Positions 36,278 to 49,069 of a stretch of 64,000 bases of DNA are shown here, in pieces (position 1 is the stretch's first letter; each line of letters opens with the position of its first letter). A program made the position numbers and the translations under genes. The notes below the pieces were generated by a model that saw only the letters and a program-made list of their open reading frames with translations, was not told the DNA's origin and did not search any database. Source of the DNA: Antitrichia curtipendula (taxonomy: Eukaryota > Streptophyta > Bryopsida > Hypnales > Leucodontaceae); assembly GCA_951230915.1 (NCBI GenBank), contig OX579636.1:39869912-39933911 (forward strand), written 5' to 3'.

Positions 36278-38382
36278 TTATTCTTGTCCCATTTGATGCA
36301 TAATTCTTATATGCAAAAAAAAAATTGTAATTCCAAAACAAATTGATCAATAATCAAGCTCGCTATACTTAACCTCTGACTTGAGTCTTTTTATTGCAAT
36401 TAATTGGTGGTTGCATAGTCTTTAAAGGGCTCACTTGTTATTACTAAAGTTTATGTCCGATTGTGATTGTGCAACTTTATAACTCATAAAAGAGTCTAGT
36501 AGGAAAACAAATTTTAGTCAAAATAAAACATGGCTTAGAAAGAATCTTGACATATGCTCTTAACTTTACAAGTTTCTCTTTTCTTCCCATTCCTACATGA
36601 ATTGAGCCATAACCTTATAAGAAAATCAAGAAGCACCAAGCAACCCTACTAATCTTGTCACTAAAATATTAAAAAATGTTTGTTTCCAATACACTTCTAA
36701 AAACTTCATTCACTTCATGTAGCTTCCACAATAAGCTCTTGAAAACATTTATAATCCATCCAATGCATGCTTGTTGTTTTAACCCTATAAAAGACTAAGC
36801 ATATTTATTATTTGTTGAACATTATCGTATATCTTTGTATGAATGTACTTATTCCTATTTTCATCAAATTGGTCAAATAAGGAGGTTGTATATTTTTGGA
36901 TTTCAATATTCCTTGGAAGTATTAATTTATTCAGATGAAACATTCGTTAAACGCACTATGTTCATCGTTTAGAATATGGACATTGGTGTGCTTAATGAGG
37001 CTGGGATCTATAAGATGATAGGAGAAGTCCCTATTAAAGTTGGGCAAAGGAAGAATCTAGTACCCTTCAATCATGACTACCCCTCGTATTGACCCTATTA
37101 GAAACTTGAAGTTAGAAATTGATTGATGGATGACTTCAAGATTAGTTTATAAATGATGAATGCATCTATTTCTCCAAAAATTGAATCATTTTTGAAAAAG
37201 TGCCTTGGTGATAAGTATTACAATCCTTTTGAGATCAGCTACACGCTTCAAATGGTTGAAAATTGAGCTACCAAATGGATCAGAAGTCTTTTTCATTCAT
37301 TTTCTTCACTACTCGAGGGAAAGTGTTTGCTTATTGACAAAGAGCTTTATAAACATGTTTTGGATGCGTCACATATGAACCCAAGTGTTGAATATGTGAA
37401 AAAACAATGGCCAAAATGATAGAAGACCTTAGGTACAGACGTACAATTGTAGAAGTCATATAATTTTTTGACCAGAACAAATCCTTTTCTTTAAGTGTAA
37501 ATTATTTTTTAAAGTTCTTTATTAATTGAAAAGTGAAAGAATGAAAATTGGATTGTCATTTTTTGTTACCTAAGTAAAGAAAAATTGTCAAACTACAAAA
37601 AGCACGGTCAATTTTTGAGATTCTTAACATGGTTTTTCTATGTTGAAGTTAGAATGGCTATTTTATGGCATGATCATTGCAGTGCCATTTGTGTGTGCAC
37701 ATGAGCGGGATTTTTATCATTCACTATAAACATCTATCTAAAAGTTGTCTCTCTAGGGTACATTGCAACCATCGTTCATAGAAGTGGCTAAATTTTGTTC
37801 CATTGCTACTTAAATTCTTTAGTAGCTAAAAGTACATTGGAAAAAATCCTTGAAAAAAATTAGATTTTAGCCAAGACTACAACAAACAATAGAATTTGAT
37901 AGCCAATGTGCAACTTCCTCCACATTGAAATTAGCATCTATTTAGTCAACTTTGTATTATAGTACTCCCATTAATCCTTTACAACTTGCAAAATCCTTCC
38001 TTTCCTATTTTTTTTTAATAATACTCACGCTCAAGGTAGCCAAAGTTGATGCCCATTTGTCTTGGAGGTAGCATATTACACTATATATTACTAACTTAGG
38101 TAGCAAGTTGCACTAAATTCCATAAAGTAGTTATGGGATCATTGGTTGCAACCAATTTGATGTACAATAATAATTTTGTCACCATATTCCCGAATTCATA
38201 TCCTCTCTTACTACCAACCCTTTCACCTTCTATTTAAACCCAAAACCCTAAAAAATTGCAATAGGTTTCATCATCCACAGCTATGGGGTAGATGTCATTA
38301 CTTTACCCATGACTATACGCTTGTCTGTCTAGGTTAAGAGTAGAAAGCAAGGCCAAATTAGCAAGTCCTTTTTGTATGCAGT

Positions 38383-38660
38383 ACTGCTCTAAGGAAGTGA
38401 TATTAGAGAAGGAGATATTAGAATATTGCATTGAGGAAGTGATATTACAGAAGGAGATATTAGAGAACTGCTGCAGTGAGGAAGTGACGTTAGAGTGCTG
38501 CAGTGAGGAAGTGACATTAGAGTACCGGTACTGCACTGAGGAGGTGATATTAAAGAAGGAGATATTAGAGCACTGCTGCAGTGAGGAAGTGATATTAGAG
38601 TACCGGTACTGCAGTGAGGAAGTGATATTAAAGAATGTCATATTATAGAAGGGGATACTA
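38383..38660. repeat. Minisatellite, unit-1 leader
   Basis: About 280 bp made of alternating blocks related to GAGGAAGTGATATTAGAG, AAGGAGATATTAGAG and TACCGGTACTGCAGTGAG. Both strands stay open through it (EEVILEKEILE-type repeats on plus, SNITSSLQ-type on minus), which is a by-product of the repeat. A shorter version is at 59147-59250. Confidence 0.8.
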
Positions 38661-39110
38661 AAGAGGATTTCCCACATTTCAGACATTTCAAAGCCAGCAA
38701 ATTTCCCGCGTCGTTTGCGCAGATTGCTGCTGCAGCTCATGGCGACTGATTGAGACACCCTGGTAAGCTCCGCACTTTCTTATTCCCTGGCCTTTCCATT
38801 CTCCATGCGTGCCTTGAATCACAAGAGCTTGAAGTTTGGAGCTCGTTTCATAATTAGGGTTTCTTGTCACCGACCTGGTTCGTTTCCTGTCATGGAGCCG
38901 AGCATGCGACTGAAATTTGCACATTGTGTCAGATCGATTCGCTTTCTATGTGAAGATGATTTCATTATCTTTTCCGTTTTCGTTTTTTCCTTGTGACGTA
39001 GCTGGGATTGTACTGTACTGTCAGGGTGGGGAATTGGGATACGATTTCGTGGGGGAGCGATCAGGATGGGTGGAGGCTTATAAGAGTGCCCTCATCTTCA
39101 GCACTTGAGT
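38661..39110. other. Conserved GC-richer leader segment (copy A)
   Basis: Highly similar to 59262-59715 although flanked by much more diverged DNA. It includes ATGGCGACTG at about 38739, CATGCGTGCCTTGAATCACA and AATTAGGGTTTCTTGTCAC. In this copy the short ATG frame ends after five codons and a possible splice donor CTG|GTAAGC follows; in the other copy that site reads CTGTTGAGC. It may be a first exon plus promoter of an unseen transcript. No protein is recognisable. Confidence 0.4.
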
Positions 39111-40356
39111 GCCGACACACAAAACTTACTACGAGTTGATACATTGTGTAAAACGTAAGCTTTTGCTGGTGACCACAGCTGATCTTTATAGCTGAAATCC
39201 AATTGGTCTTCTTCGTCCTTCCTTCTTTATAGCTGCACATCTGGATGCTCAGGTTATTCTGCAACTACGACCTAGTTTCGAATCTCCTCATCTTATGAAA
39301 TTTGGAGAGCCTGCACCCTCGCGGACTGAGTTGGAAAATGGCGACCCTGTAGTTTTAGAACTTTCATGATGAAATATTGCTTTCTGTAGTAGTATGTTTT
39401 TATCGGTGAATGGTTTATGATTGAGGTAAATGGTATTGCAGTTTCAGCAATAAATTCATACTGAACTTCAACATCAACTAGGCACAGATTAGTCTAGATA
39501 GGAAGACACAGCGTGCATTCTAAGGTGATCATATATGGAAGAAATCAATCTTGTCCTTGTCCTGATGAAGTTTCAGGCGCTGGTGCAATCTAAAAGGTGA
39601 GAGACAATGATGTTTCACACGATTTTCCTCAGAAATCGTTGCTGTTCTGTTGTCGGAAAGCCAGTCCTCGCTCTTCCGCTACAGAATCCAGAATGATCCA
39701 GTTAGTTTCATCAGCTCTTGTTTACAAATGCAATACTCGATCGTACTATCATGACAAAAAATTGTTGCTAAAAATGCTCCGCTTCCGTCATAGGGCACCC
39801 TTGATTGGTAACAAAGAGTTGCAAATGGTATAAAAACTGAAGAGCAAGCATGTCTCGCAATCACGGTGCACAAGCATCGACCAAATTCATATCAAACATC
39901 CGTAAATATTGAGCCCATGACAACCTGCTTACCATGATGAAATTCTCCTCAGTCTCTGGTTCCACTAGAATGCTGCCATTTGAAAATTCACAATGCGGGA
40001 GCGCAACCCAGAAACTCAAAAATTCACATCCTAACTTGCTTAACTCACACAAGACTGGAAAGAGGCAAATAACGCATTGACTCATGTTCCAGGCACAATT
40101 TCTAGTTGCTGGTGGATTAGACAAGAACTGACGCAATCAACAGTCAAAACATAAATAATTACAATAGGGGTGAAATTGATAATCTTGAGCATGGGTTCAG
40201 TCTAAAAAAGGGATGTCAACAGTCCTCTTCGACGCTGTGAATATGTGAACAGAAAATCGTTTGTTGGAACGGTGCAAAAACGACATCAGAATTAATCCAA
40301 AATGGGAGATAAAGAAAGTCCTCTTCCGGTCTTCAGGAGCGAGTTCCAAGTGTTGT
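39111..40356. other. 3' flank of B3 gene 2
   Basis: No gene recognised. From about 39430 it matches the flanks of B3 genes 1 and 3, including a decayed version of the 27862-28151 frame. Probably 3' UTR and downstream flank of the minus-strand B3 gene. Confidence 0.5.
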
Positions 40357-41901
40357 TCAACTCAGGTGCGAAGTGTCTGGAGTTCTGAGCCCACACTGAC
40401 AGGTCGGGGATTCCGAAATTTCTCGAACCACGAAGTAAGAATCAGCCATCAATGAAAACTGAAGCTCTTGCCCTTCCTTCAAGTCATTGTCGCGCACAAA
40501 TCGGCTCCAATCAGCAGGACTGAAGTAGACCTGGACGAGGTTTCGCGACCTGCGATGACAAGTTATAACGTAATTTCGCGAACTTTCATGGATCCCTTGG
40601 AGTTTGACAGAGTCGTGAACGCGGTCGCCATGCTTCCTTATGAAGTGCGCCGGAAAATCCTGCATGCATAAAGAAAAAAAAGGCAGGTTCAAATCGAAGT
40701 TTGAAAATTCAAAAGTGAATGTCCACAAATTGTAAGAAGTCCTTAAATGCAGTCAAACTTGATAAAGGGCAAACTTCAATGATGGGCAATTTCGTTAAAA
40801 TGGCATATTCCGTATGCCATTTTCAGAGCGGCCACTTTGAACTGCGAAAGTGACTTCTACGAGGGGTATAGATTACATAAATCTTTGTCTCATATAGATT
40901 TCAGAAATCTAGCACGAATGTACATTTCAAATTGCGCGGTCTGAACTTTGAAAGCAACATCTATGACTATTGTAGATTTCAGACATCTATAATAAGTTTA
41001 GATTTCAGAAATCTAGGACAGTTGAACATTTCAGAGCGGCCGCTCTGAACTGTCAAAGTTACGGAATTTCGCCATTTTAACGAAATTGCCCATAATGGTT
41101 AACATATCATTCCATGTCTGCCTTTCAATCTTATGATTTCGCAGACGCAGTGCAATGAGAAGGCAATGTGAATGATTCAGTTGGAGTGAATACTTATAAA
41201 ATGGAGGGTTCTCTAGAAAACAGATGCAACTCACAAATTGTCCTAATTTAAATTTCCCAGTGGGTCGATCGATGCTTGAGGCCACCAATCGTTTGGAGAA
41301 GCGAGGCACTTCTTCTTCACCTTCGTCAGACTGACGTTCTCCCTCGTCTGGAAAGTATGGAGACGCGTTGGGTCCACGAAAGAGGTGAACTTCAAACTCG
41401 GATCTTGCGTCCTCCCTGAGGACAAAAATCACACAATCTCCCCTCTCGAGACGATTGTCAGCAACGAAAGCAGGCCATCCACCCACGATCTGCACTTTTA
41501 GTGTCGCAGCCACGCAAAGATGCACACACCATGACGTTGAGGATCTCCCAGTGGAGGTCTGAACTCGAAGGGTAGCCAATTCTTCAATCTTGTCACCGTT
41601 CTCTTCCACAAACTGGGCAGGCAGTGACTATGTACAAGAAACCCAAAGAAAATGAGCACCCATGCAAGGAATTCAGTAGCAGGACAAAAATCACAAACGG
41701 AAATGAGATTGGAGTGCAACAGTGAAGTACCAATTTCGCAGTTTGTTTGGGTTGCTGAAGGGCGGTCTTGGGGAGGGCCTTCACAAAGTGGATGCGTTCT
41801 GAGCGCTGCATCCGTGCAAGAACATCAGGCATGTTGTGTACGTTATGGTCACGACGACGATTTGGAGTCCTCAAAACACTCGACTCGGTCTCTCGCTTCA
41901 T
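40357..41901 (-). CDS. Double B3-domain protein, gene 2, short linker (288 aa)
   Basis: Minus-strand exons 41901-41731, 41627-41235 and 40659-40357, with the same intron positions and phases as genes 1 and 3 (donors GTACTT and GTGAGT). Both B3 domains remain (HFVKALPKTAL, GWPAFVADNRLERGD; then EVPRFSKRLVASSID, DFPAHFIRKHGDRV, DLKEGQELQFSL). The linker is cut to RQSDEGEEE: relative to gene 1, exon 2 is 180 nt shorter, an in-frame loss of 60 codons. The second intron holds a 308-bp MITE. Reading through that intron keeps the frame open to a stop at 41031, so retention would give a protein with one complete B3 domain. Likely a nuclear DNA-binding protein of the REM type; whether it is expressed cannot be judged. 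Confidence 0.85.
40784..41091. mobile_element. 308-bp MITE in intron 2 of B3 gene 2
   Basis: The ends are perfect 21-bp inverted repeats beginning GGGCAATTTCGTTAAAATGG. The interior contains several TAGATTTC/GAAATCTA palindromes and CAGAGCGGCCGCTCTG. Genes 1 and 3 lack it at this position. No clean target duplication is visible at the edges (TTCAATGAT versus ATAATGGTT), so the superfamily is open; the related copy at 5284 suggests 9 bp. Confidence 0.85.
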
Positions 41902-42163
41902 CTTTGCAGATCGATGGCAGTGTGTGTGAATCGCAGTCACAACCAGAGCTGTGGCAAGCTTCGCTAAACAGCAATAGTCAGTGATTTGAAGCTCTAACTT
42001 TTAGTATAATTGCACTTTAATTTGCTGAAGTTAGTCAAGGATTGGAAGTTAGATCTTTACTACATTATCTATGTAAGCCAGGAATTACGCTATAAAGTAC
42101 TTTGAATAGTGAATCTTGTCAATTTTCTAGAGTTCAAGTGACTCTAAGGAATCTGATGAAAAT
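41902..42163. other. Conserved 5' flank of B3 gene 2
   Basis: Leader and promoter side on the minus strand, closely similar to 30564-30827 (e.g. CAGTCACAACCAGAGCTGTG). No other feature seen. Confidence 0.5.
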
Positions 42164-43610
42164 ACAACCTAGAAGACAATTGAACTATGACAGCAAGTAA
42201 GAAAAAATCTATATCAGTCAGACACCACACAACAACCAAGGTAGCTTGGTGTGACAAAGGGGGATTTTGGAAGCAACAAAAGCCTTTTTCTACTCAACTC
42301 TAGAAGTAAGGTATAGACATGGACAACTCACATATGGGAAGTAAAAATCAATGTACTAATTACAAACTAACTTACCAAAGGGATAAATCATATGAGCATA
42401 ATCAAGTCTTGGTTCTAAAAGTTTCCTTTTGTAACCTTTACCATTAGTGCATTCAAGATTTCCAGCATGCACTTTTGTTTTTGAAAACCCTTTCAAAGTC
42501 GGAACCTCCTATCATATTAATAAATAAACCATGAATAGGTGCATCCATATGACTGTCTAGTTGTATCCCATTTAGGATACACAACTACAAGTTATCTTAA
42601 TTAAATCCTAAAATATCAAACTACCATCACAAGAGCATAGGAATCGCTTCTCACCTAGAGAGAAATTGGCCAATGACTATGTGCTTGCTTGTTGGCCTAC
42701 TCCACTGCGTGCCGAACGGTCTAACCCTATGGTTTCTTTGTTTTATGCCCAAGGAACTGAAGAAGCCTCACTTTGTAGTGTACTCATAAACTGTTCCAAT
42801 AAAAAATTGCAAGCCAACATTTAGATAGCAAAAGCAAAGCAAAGGGGGTTGTTGAAGCCTTACGTTGTAACCGAACGCATTCTTGCAATAGAAAGCCCCA
42901 AGCGGGCACCAAGACACCAAAGGTAAAGCCGTAAAGGATTTGAAGCAATTGGAGTGGAAACCAAATGAAAGAAAGGAACACTAATGCAACACAAATAGAC
43001 AAGGAAAATATTGAGATAAGAAAACAAGAGTTTTATGGACAAGGAGTTGTAAGAGTCTTACCTTGTTTGTTAGCGCTACTCTAATGCATGGAACAGTCTA
43101 ACAACCTCTGGTTTCTTTGCTTGATTCAATCATAAGAAGTTGTAGAAGCCTCACCTTGCTTGTTGGAGCTATTCTACTACGTGAAACAGTCCGTGCAATA
43201 GTCTACAACCTCTTGATTTCCTTGTTTCATGCACTAGAAACCTCACTTTGTAATGTGTTTCCACTCTATTCCAATAGGAAATCCCAAGCCAATAGTAGAA
43301 GCAAAGCCAACGACTCAAAATAAAGCAAAGAATCAAATCAAAACAAAGGATTTGAAGCGAACAAAGTTGAAATCGGTTGAGACTAGGGAATAGAGATGCA
43401 AAACAAATGGTAGAGAGACAATAACTTCACATGAATAGAGAAGAAGAGAGAAGAGGTAAAGGAACGACAAGGATGCAATGCAAATGAAGAAGAAGTGGGT
43501 TGAAAGTCTGAACTTGAGACAAGGAGACAAGGACAAAGAGCGAATGGACGTGAAAAGGACTGACATGCAAGATTCACGTGAAGACATTCATTACCCTGTT
43601 AATCCTTGAG
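42164..43610. repeat. Duplicated spacer, unit 2, with ~100-bp internal repeats
   Basis: Closely follows 30828-32400, including the internal motif AAGGAGTTGTAAGAGTCTTA (about 43040) and GAAGTTGTAGAAGCCTCACC (about 43136). Numerous small indels break any shared frame, supporting a non-coding origin. Confidence 0.65.
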
Positions 43611-46600
43611 TACGGTTTCTAACCCAAATGTAATTCGAAGAGGCTATATCATTTTTTTAAATCAATTAATTGAATTGACCGGTTTGACTCATTCAATCTT
43701 TAAAAATTATATGCTTTGAATACAATTTATAAACAATAAATTTTAGTATACTAGCAAATCTATTTTATTTAAAAAGTAACTTGAAATATAATAAAAAAGT
43801 AAATATTATGTTGATTAATAGAGTTTTATTAAGCAAATTTAACAAACTAGAAATTTAAAAGTACAATCTTGGATTTTTTAATTAAATTTTTTATTAAATT
43901 AAATTTTTTTAATTTTAATTTGTTTTTAAATTATAGATTTTATGATTTTAAATCTTCAACATTTTTAATTATTACTTGATCAAAATTGGCAACAAATTAG
44001 AAAAGAAGAGCGTTTGTGTAGCAACAATATTAACCCTTCTATGTAAGCTAGACATGCATTGTTATACTTAATTGGTGTTATTATATTTGCAATAATTCTT
44101 GATATTAATAACATCTTAGTCTAATGTAAGAAAAATATTTTGCTAGAAATAATATTTACTTTTCCCCCTTAAGGAACTCAACTAATAAAAGAGCTTGAAT
44201 TGGATATTTCAAGAAATTTGAGGAGGCTATTGTGATTTTCTTATTTGAAATTTTTGCATGAATTCTCTTAGAATGAATGCCAATCATCCTAATTTATATG
44301 TGTACTTTTGTTTCATATGAATCACATCAATTTGATCAATATTACAAAAATTATGTATAAATATTTAAATTTCAATGCCAAAGCAAATAACTAAAATTAT
44401 GTTCTAGAAGAAAATTTACTTATTTATTTGAGTGTTCAAAATGATATCAACACAAAAACATTGAAGCATTCCATCTTGAATAATGAAATTAAAGTTGTGT
44501 GAATTTTTATTTTTTGGGCAATAAAATGAGAAATAAATATAAAGTCACCTTTAAAACTCAAAATTTTAAATTTTCTACATTAAAAAAATATGGTATATAT
44601 ATTTCTTACTAAAACATTTGCACCACTAAGATTTCCAATTCTTAGTTTCTTGTTAAGGTTATTAATGATTTAGAATTTTTATTCATCAAGTATCAAAAAA
44701 AAATTTATAATTATTTGAAACATGATTGTCAAAGTCATTCATTAAACTTTTTTCATGCATTACAAACCATTTTCCAACATAATGATAATTTCTTAAAAAA
44801 AAAAATACCAAGCCTTCTCCCTACAAATACCAACCACCTTAATTTATTAATAAAAATACCTCCTCCCTCCAAAATACACAAGAACAAATATGATTATATT
44901 TGCATGTATGAATATGTATATAGACATGGATTCAATTACAAGTAATTTCATATTTTTTTTAAATGAAGATTACAAAAATTCATATACACAAATTATAGAT
45001 ATGACAGATTGTAGAAATGAATTTTGACTATAAACTTTAGACTACTAGCTTGAATTTGACATGTGACCCCTATAGAATATTTTCCTAAAAATATATTGCT
45101 TTGGTGATGTATTTGCTATGAGTGGTGTATTGAGTAACTATGTACTTAAATACACCAATAACTTTGGATGCAATAATTTTCAATGATAGAATAATGCATT
45201 TGCAATTCATGGTTATCAACAATGCGTCACTATTTTGATTGAGTAGACATATATTTTGAACAATGTAGATTTCAAGATATACAAGCTAGATAACATTACA
45301 TTTATCATTTATCATTATATTTTTGTAGACCACGAGAACGTAGTATCTTATAATTTTTAAATTTTTTTTTGAAAAAATTCAATTGTAATATGAAACATTA
45401 GCAAATGCCAAAGGATTAGAAAATGTCAATTCTATTAAATATTAAGTGGTCAAGATTGAAATTTTTGCATCAAAACACCAAATATTTAAGGAATTCATTT
45501 GCATAATTTTTTATAAATATATCTATAAGATCTTGTAGGTGATTGTGATTATATTAATTTATACTTGGGAAAAAAAAGGAATTTTAGATTTTCACAATTT
45601 TTGGCCATTTTTTGAGTTTACAATCTTGACAAAGTTAAAAGAAGAATACGTGGAAAAATTGTGCATAATTGCATATGTCCATTGAAATGTCAACTTTATA
45701 TGTAATGATTTTGTAGAAAATGGATAGACCAATGATTTTTAACAACATGCAATAGAAATTGGGGTTTGAAAAATGGCCTATGGAAGGTGCTTAGTGTGGA
45801 TTGAATATCTTTGTTTTGTGCTAATATTTAGTAATTTAATTGGGGGTATAAAATAAGATTTATATTCTAAAAGAAATACTATCTACTTTCTACAGTAAAA
45901 TTTTAAAGGCTAATTTGGAACTCTACTTTATAAGTAGTCCATAGTTTACATATTTTCAAAAAAATGGACATCATAGTTTTTCTCACCTAGTTTACAAATT
46001 TTTTGTTAAACCCCTCCTTCTAGAAAAATATTTGACTTATGGAAAGTAAAATAGAGATGTATTTGAGACGTATTGATCTTATTTTTACCTATATGTGAAG
46101 CTTTAATTCATTCTAATCATTTAGATTAGTGATGTGAAAGTTATAAACAATCTTGATTTTTGGGCAATTTGAACATCTTCTAGAAAAAAATAACTTACTA
46201 GATTTATTTTTGAATGCAATTTTTATAATTTTTCAAAAAAATAAGATTTAAAAATTTTAAGATTGCTTGCTAGAATAATTTCTCTTTTAGAATTATTGTG
46301 TTTCAGTTTCATCTTAGAGCTATTAAAAATTTAGTTTATCTTTAAATCTTGAATCTACATCCATTTAACAATTTGTTAAAGAATAGTAAACAAGTGTTTG
46401 CTATTTGAGATTTTTTCCTAGACATTCAACTCAATTCTTCAACACAAATTTTTTTAAATCCAAAGTCCATAGTGTAAATTTTTTCCACAAATGACAATCA
46501 AAGTTATCTAAAATTGCAGACTAGTGTTCCAAAAAACTTTTTTTCCAACTTTGAATATGAATATCTCTCAATTTGTACTGTCAAACTTTATAATTCTTAC

Positions 46601-46779
46601 CACATGATCCCAAACAATCAAAGTACAAAATCCTGTGGTTAGATTCTAAAGAAAGTTTATTTTTGCTTCCTTGAATGAACAAACACACCAAAAATGGCAA
46701 TTTTGAGTGGTTTTTGACAAAAAAAATGGCCTTGGTCCCTTAGAAATTTAAATAATCATTTGAGGTGGAGCTCTCTTAA

Positions 46780-47364
46780 CCCCTAAAGCCCCGCTTGTCT
46801 CTTCGGGGGACAAATTGGGTCCGGGACTCCGGGTAGGTTCCTATTGTCTCAATTTGAAGTGAGTTTTTTTAGATTTTTTGAGGTTGTGTAGCTTTGCAAG
46901 AGCTTTTTAGATATATAATTTTGGTTTCAATCAGATGCCGGATGAAAAAGTTATGGCACAATGAGTAAGAAATGGAGATTGGCGGGCAGCCCAAAAAAAA
47001 TTACAAAAAGTCAAAATATTTTTTTTTGAATTTTTTTCCTAAAATATTATGTTTTACCTATATGTGAAGCTTTGATTCATTCTATTTGGACTAGGGATGA
47101 GAAAGTTATGGACAATCTTAGTTTTTAGGGCAATTTAAGCATCTTCTTGAAAAAAACTTTTTGTTCAACTTTGAATGCTAATATCTTCCAATCCATATGG
47201 TGAATTTTGATGAAATTTTTACTACATAATCTCAGACAAGTTAAGTACAAGATCCTACTGTCAAATTCCCAAAAAAACAAAAAAATTGGTTTCCTTAAGT
47301 GAATACAACAGAAGTGGTAGTTTTGAGTGATTTTGGGCAGAAAACATCCTTGGGGCTTTAGGGG
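46780..47364. mobile_element. TTAA-flanked MITE (member E1, 585 bp)
   Basis: Perfect 13-bp terminal inverted repeats CCCCTAAAGCCCC. TTAA lies directly outside both ends (46776-46779 and 47365-47368). The paralogous position near 35420 reads CTCTTAAGAC with a single TTAA and no element, so TTAA is a genuine target duplication. TTAA specificity with CCC-starting ends is the hallmark of the piggyBac superfamily. No transposase; it would be mobilised in trans. Confidence 0.8.
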
Positions 47365-48624
47365 TTAAGACTATGAAGACTTCATATGTAAGCTTTCAAT
47401 GGTGTTTTCCGCACCAATGTATCCTATCCTTTATAATAATGGTCTATGTATTAATCAATCACAACTCTATAAATCTCCCTAGCTCCTAGATAATTTATTC
47501 AAATCATGTTAACCACTAAAGGACCAAACTACTTTTTTAGGCAACTTAGTGATTTTGGATAATGGGATACCTTATTACAAATGGAATTTTCTTTTTAAAA
47601 TCATCACACAATATGGGAACAAGGTTTTCATGTAAGGTTCAACAATTTTCATAACTTTTGACTAGATAATAAAAAAGTTATTATATGATATAGTGATTGA
47701 AAAAATTAAGTATAAAGTTGAAACATTTTCATTCAAACAACCATACCATAAGCATCAAGGGACAAAGTTCAAAAGGTGATATACAGAAGTTGTAGTGTGC
47801 AACATCCTACACCTCACCATGGGAGTTTGAAGAAAAAATTAGTTGTGAAAAAATTAGTTTGAAGAAAAAATTAGTTTGAAAAAAAATCAATTTCAAAGTT
47901 AGCCATGTCAAAAACTCAATTTTGTTCAACATGGTTTGGAATTACTTTATCTTTTGTCATTTTTTTGGAACTCCAATTTTTTTTGTGCCTTGGCATGTTG
48001 GTATACATCATTTCAAATTGTTGTACACAAAAATTGAAGGAAATTGACATTTATAGAATTTAAAACTATAGTGTGCAATTTGGGCCATTGTTACATATTA
48101 ATGTCCTTGCATTTGAAACATTTGTTGAATTGGGCAATGTATTCAATTTATATTTTGTAGCCATATAATGCATTTTTAATTTCAATCTTTTTGCCCAAAG
48201 ACTAGAGTTCATGATGCACATAATTCATCCAACAAATCCAAAAATATATAAAAGATCATTATTTGTCAATATTGTAAAAAAACTAAAGATTGCTGAAAAT
48301 TACATTGACATTCACTAGTAGAAAAACAGTGCCAAAATTAACAAAACATAAACAAATTTTGTTGATTTCGGTACTGCATTGTCCATTTTAACAAGTTTTT
48401 GTTGATTTTCATAAAAACTGCCCAAATCAACAAATTTTTTTGTTAATTTGGGTACTGCATTTTTAAATTAACAAAAAATCAACACATTTTTGTTAATTTT
48501 GACTAAAAAAATTCTCAAGTAATTTTTTTTATTTGAAAAAATGTGTAAATTATCATAGTTAGTATTCTAGAAAATAGTTTGTTTATGGAAAAAAAAAAAA
48601 AAAATTCCGAATTTGGTAATTTTC

Positions 48625-48982
48625 AAAGTCATCAGACTTCAAAGACCATTTAGGCATACCAAAACAACTTTGTTTTTAAAACTTTGAACTAAGAAAAGTT
48701 GCTATATACAAGTATCTTTCATCTCCAAAAATCCGTTTGCAATTTCAAGTCTCCAATCAAAAGTTATGACTAAATTTCAGAGAGGGTCTTTCATAATGTC
48801 AAAAAAAATTCAATGAAAGACCCTCTCTGAAATTTAGTCATAGCTTTTGATTGGAGACTTAAAATTGCAAACGGATTTGTGGAGATGAAAGATATTTGTA
48901 TATAACAACTTTTCTTAGTTCAAAGTTTTAAGAAAAAAGTTGTTTTGCTATGCCTAAATGGTCTTTGAAGTCTGCTGACTTT
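48625..48982. repeat. Long inverted repeat (169-bp arms, 20-nt loop)
   Basis: The arms 48625-48793 and 48814-48982 are almost perfect complements; the loop is rich in A (TAATGTCAAAAAAAATTCAA). A transcript would form a long, nearly perfect double-stranded RNA hairpin, of the kind that Dicer-like enzymes can process in plants. Confidence 0.85.
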
Positions 48983-49069
48983 AACAAAAAAATGAAAAAA
49001 AAAATACTTTAACTAGATAAAACAAAAAATTATCCACTCACACACATGCATGTGTATGTGTGGTGCATT

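Larger units (their letters stand above)
32450..38300. repeat. AT-rich duplicated segment, unit 1
   Basis: About 5.9 kb homologous by eye to 43.6-51.7 kb and, in parts, to 16.9-19.8 and 51.7-59.1 kb. It includes a hairpin at 33767-33807 (GAGTGGTGTATC/GATACACCACTC) and a TTAA element at 35568-36277. The end of the segment (36900-37450) carries a degenerate protein-like stretch with many stops that I cannot assign. No functional gene is seen. Confidence 0.65.

Noticed and set aside
38303..38758. Repetitive 151-codon minus and 90-codon plus frames with SNITSSLQ / EEVILEKEILE repeats
   Set aside because: Both arise from the minisatellite, whose period is a multiple of three; the frames are not conserved in the shorter copy at 59147.
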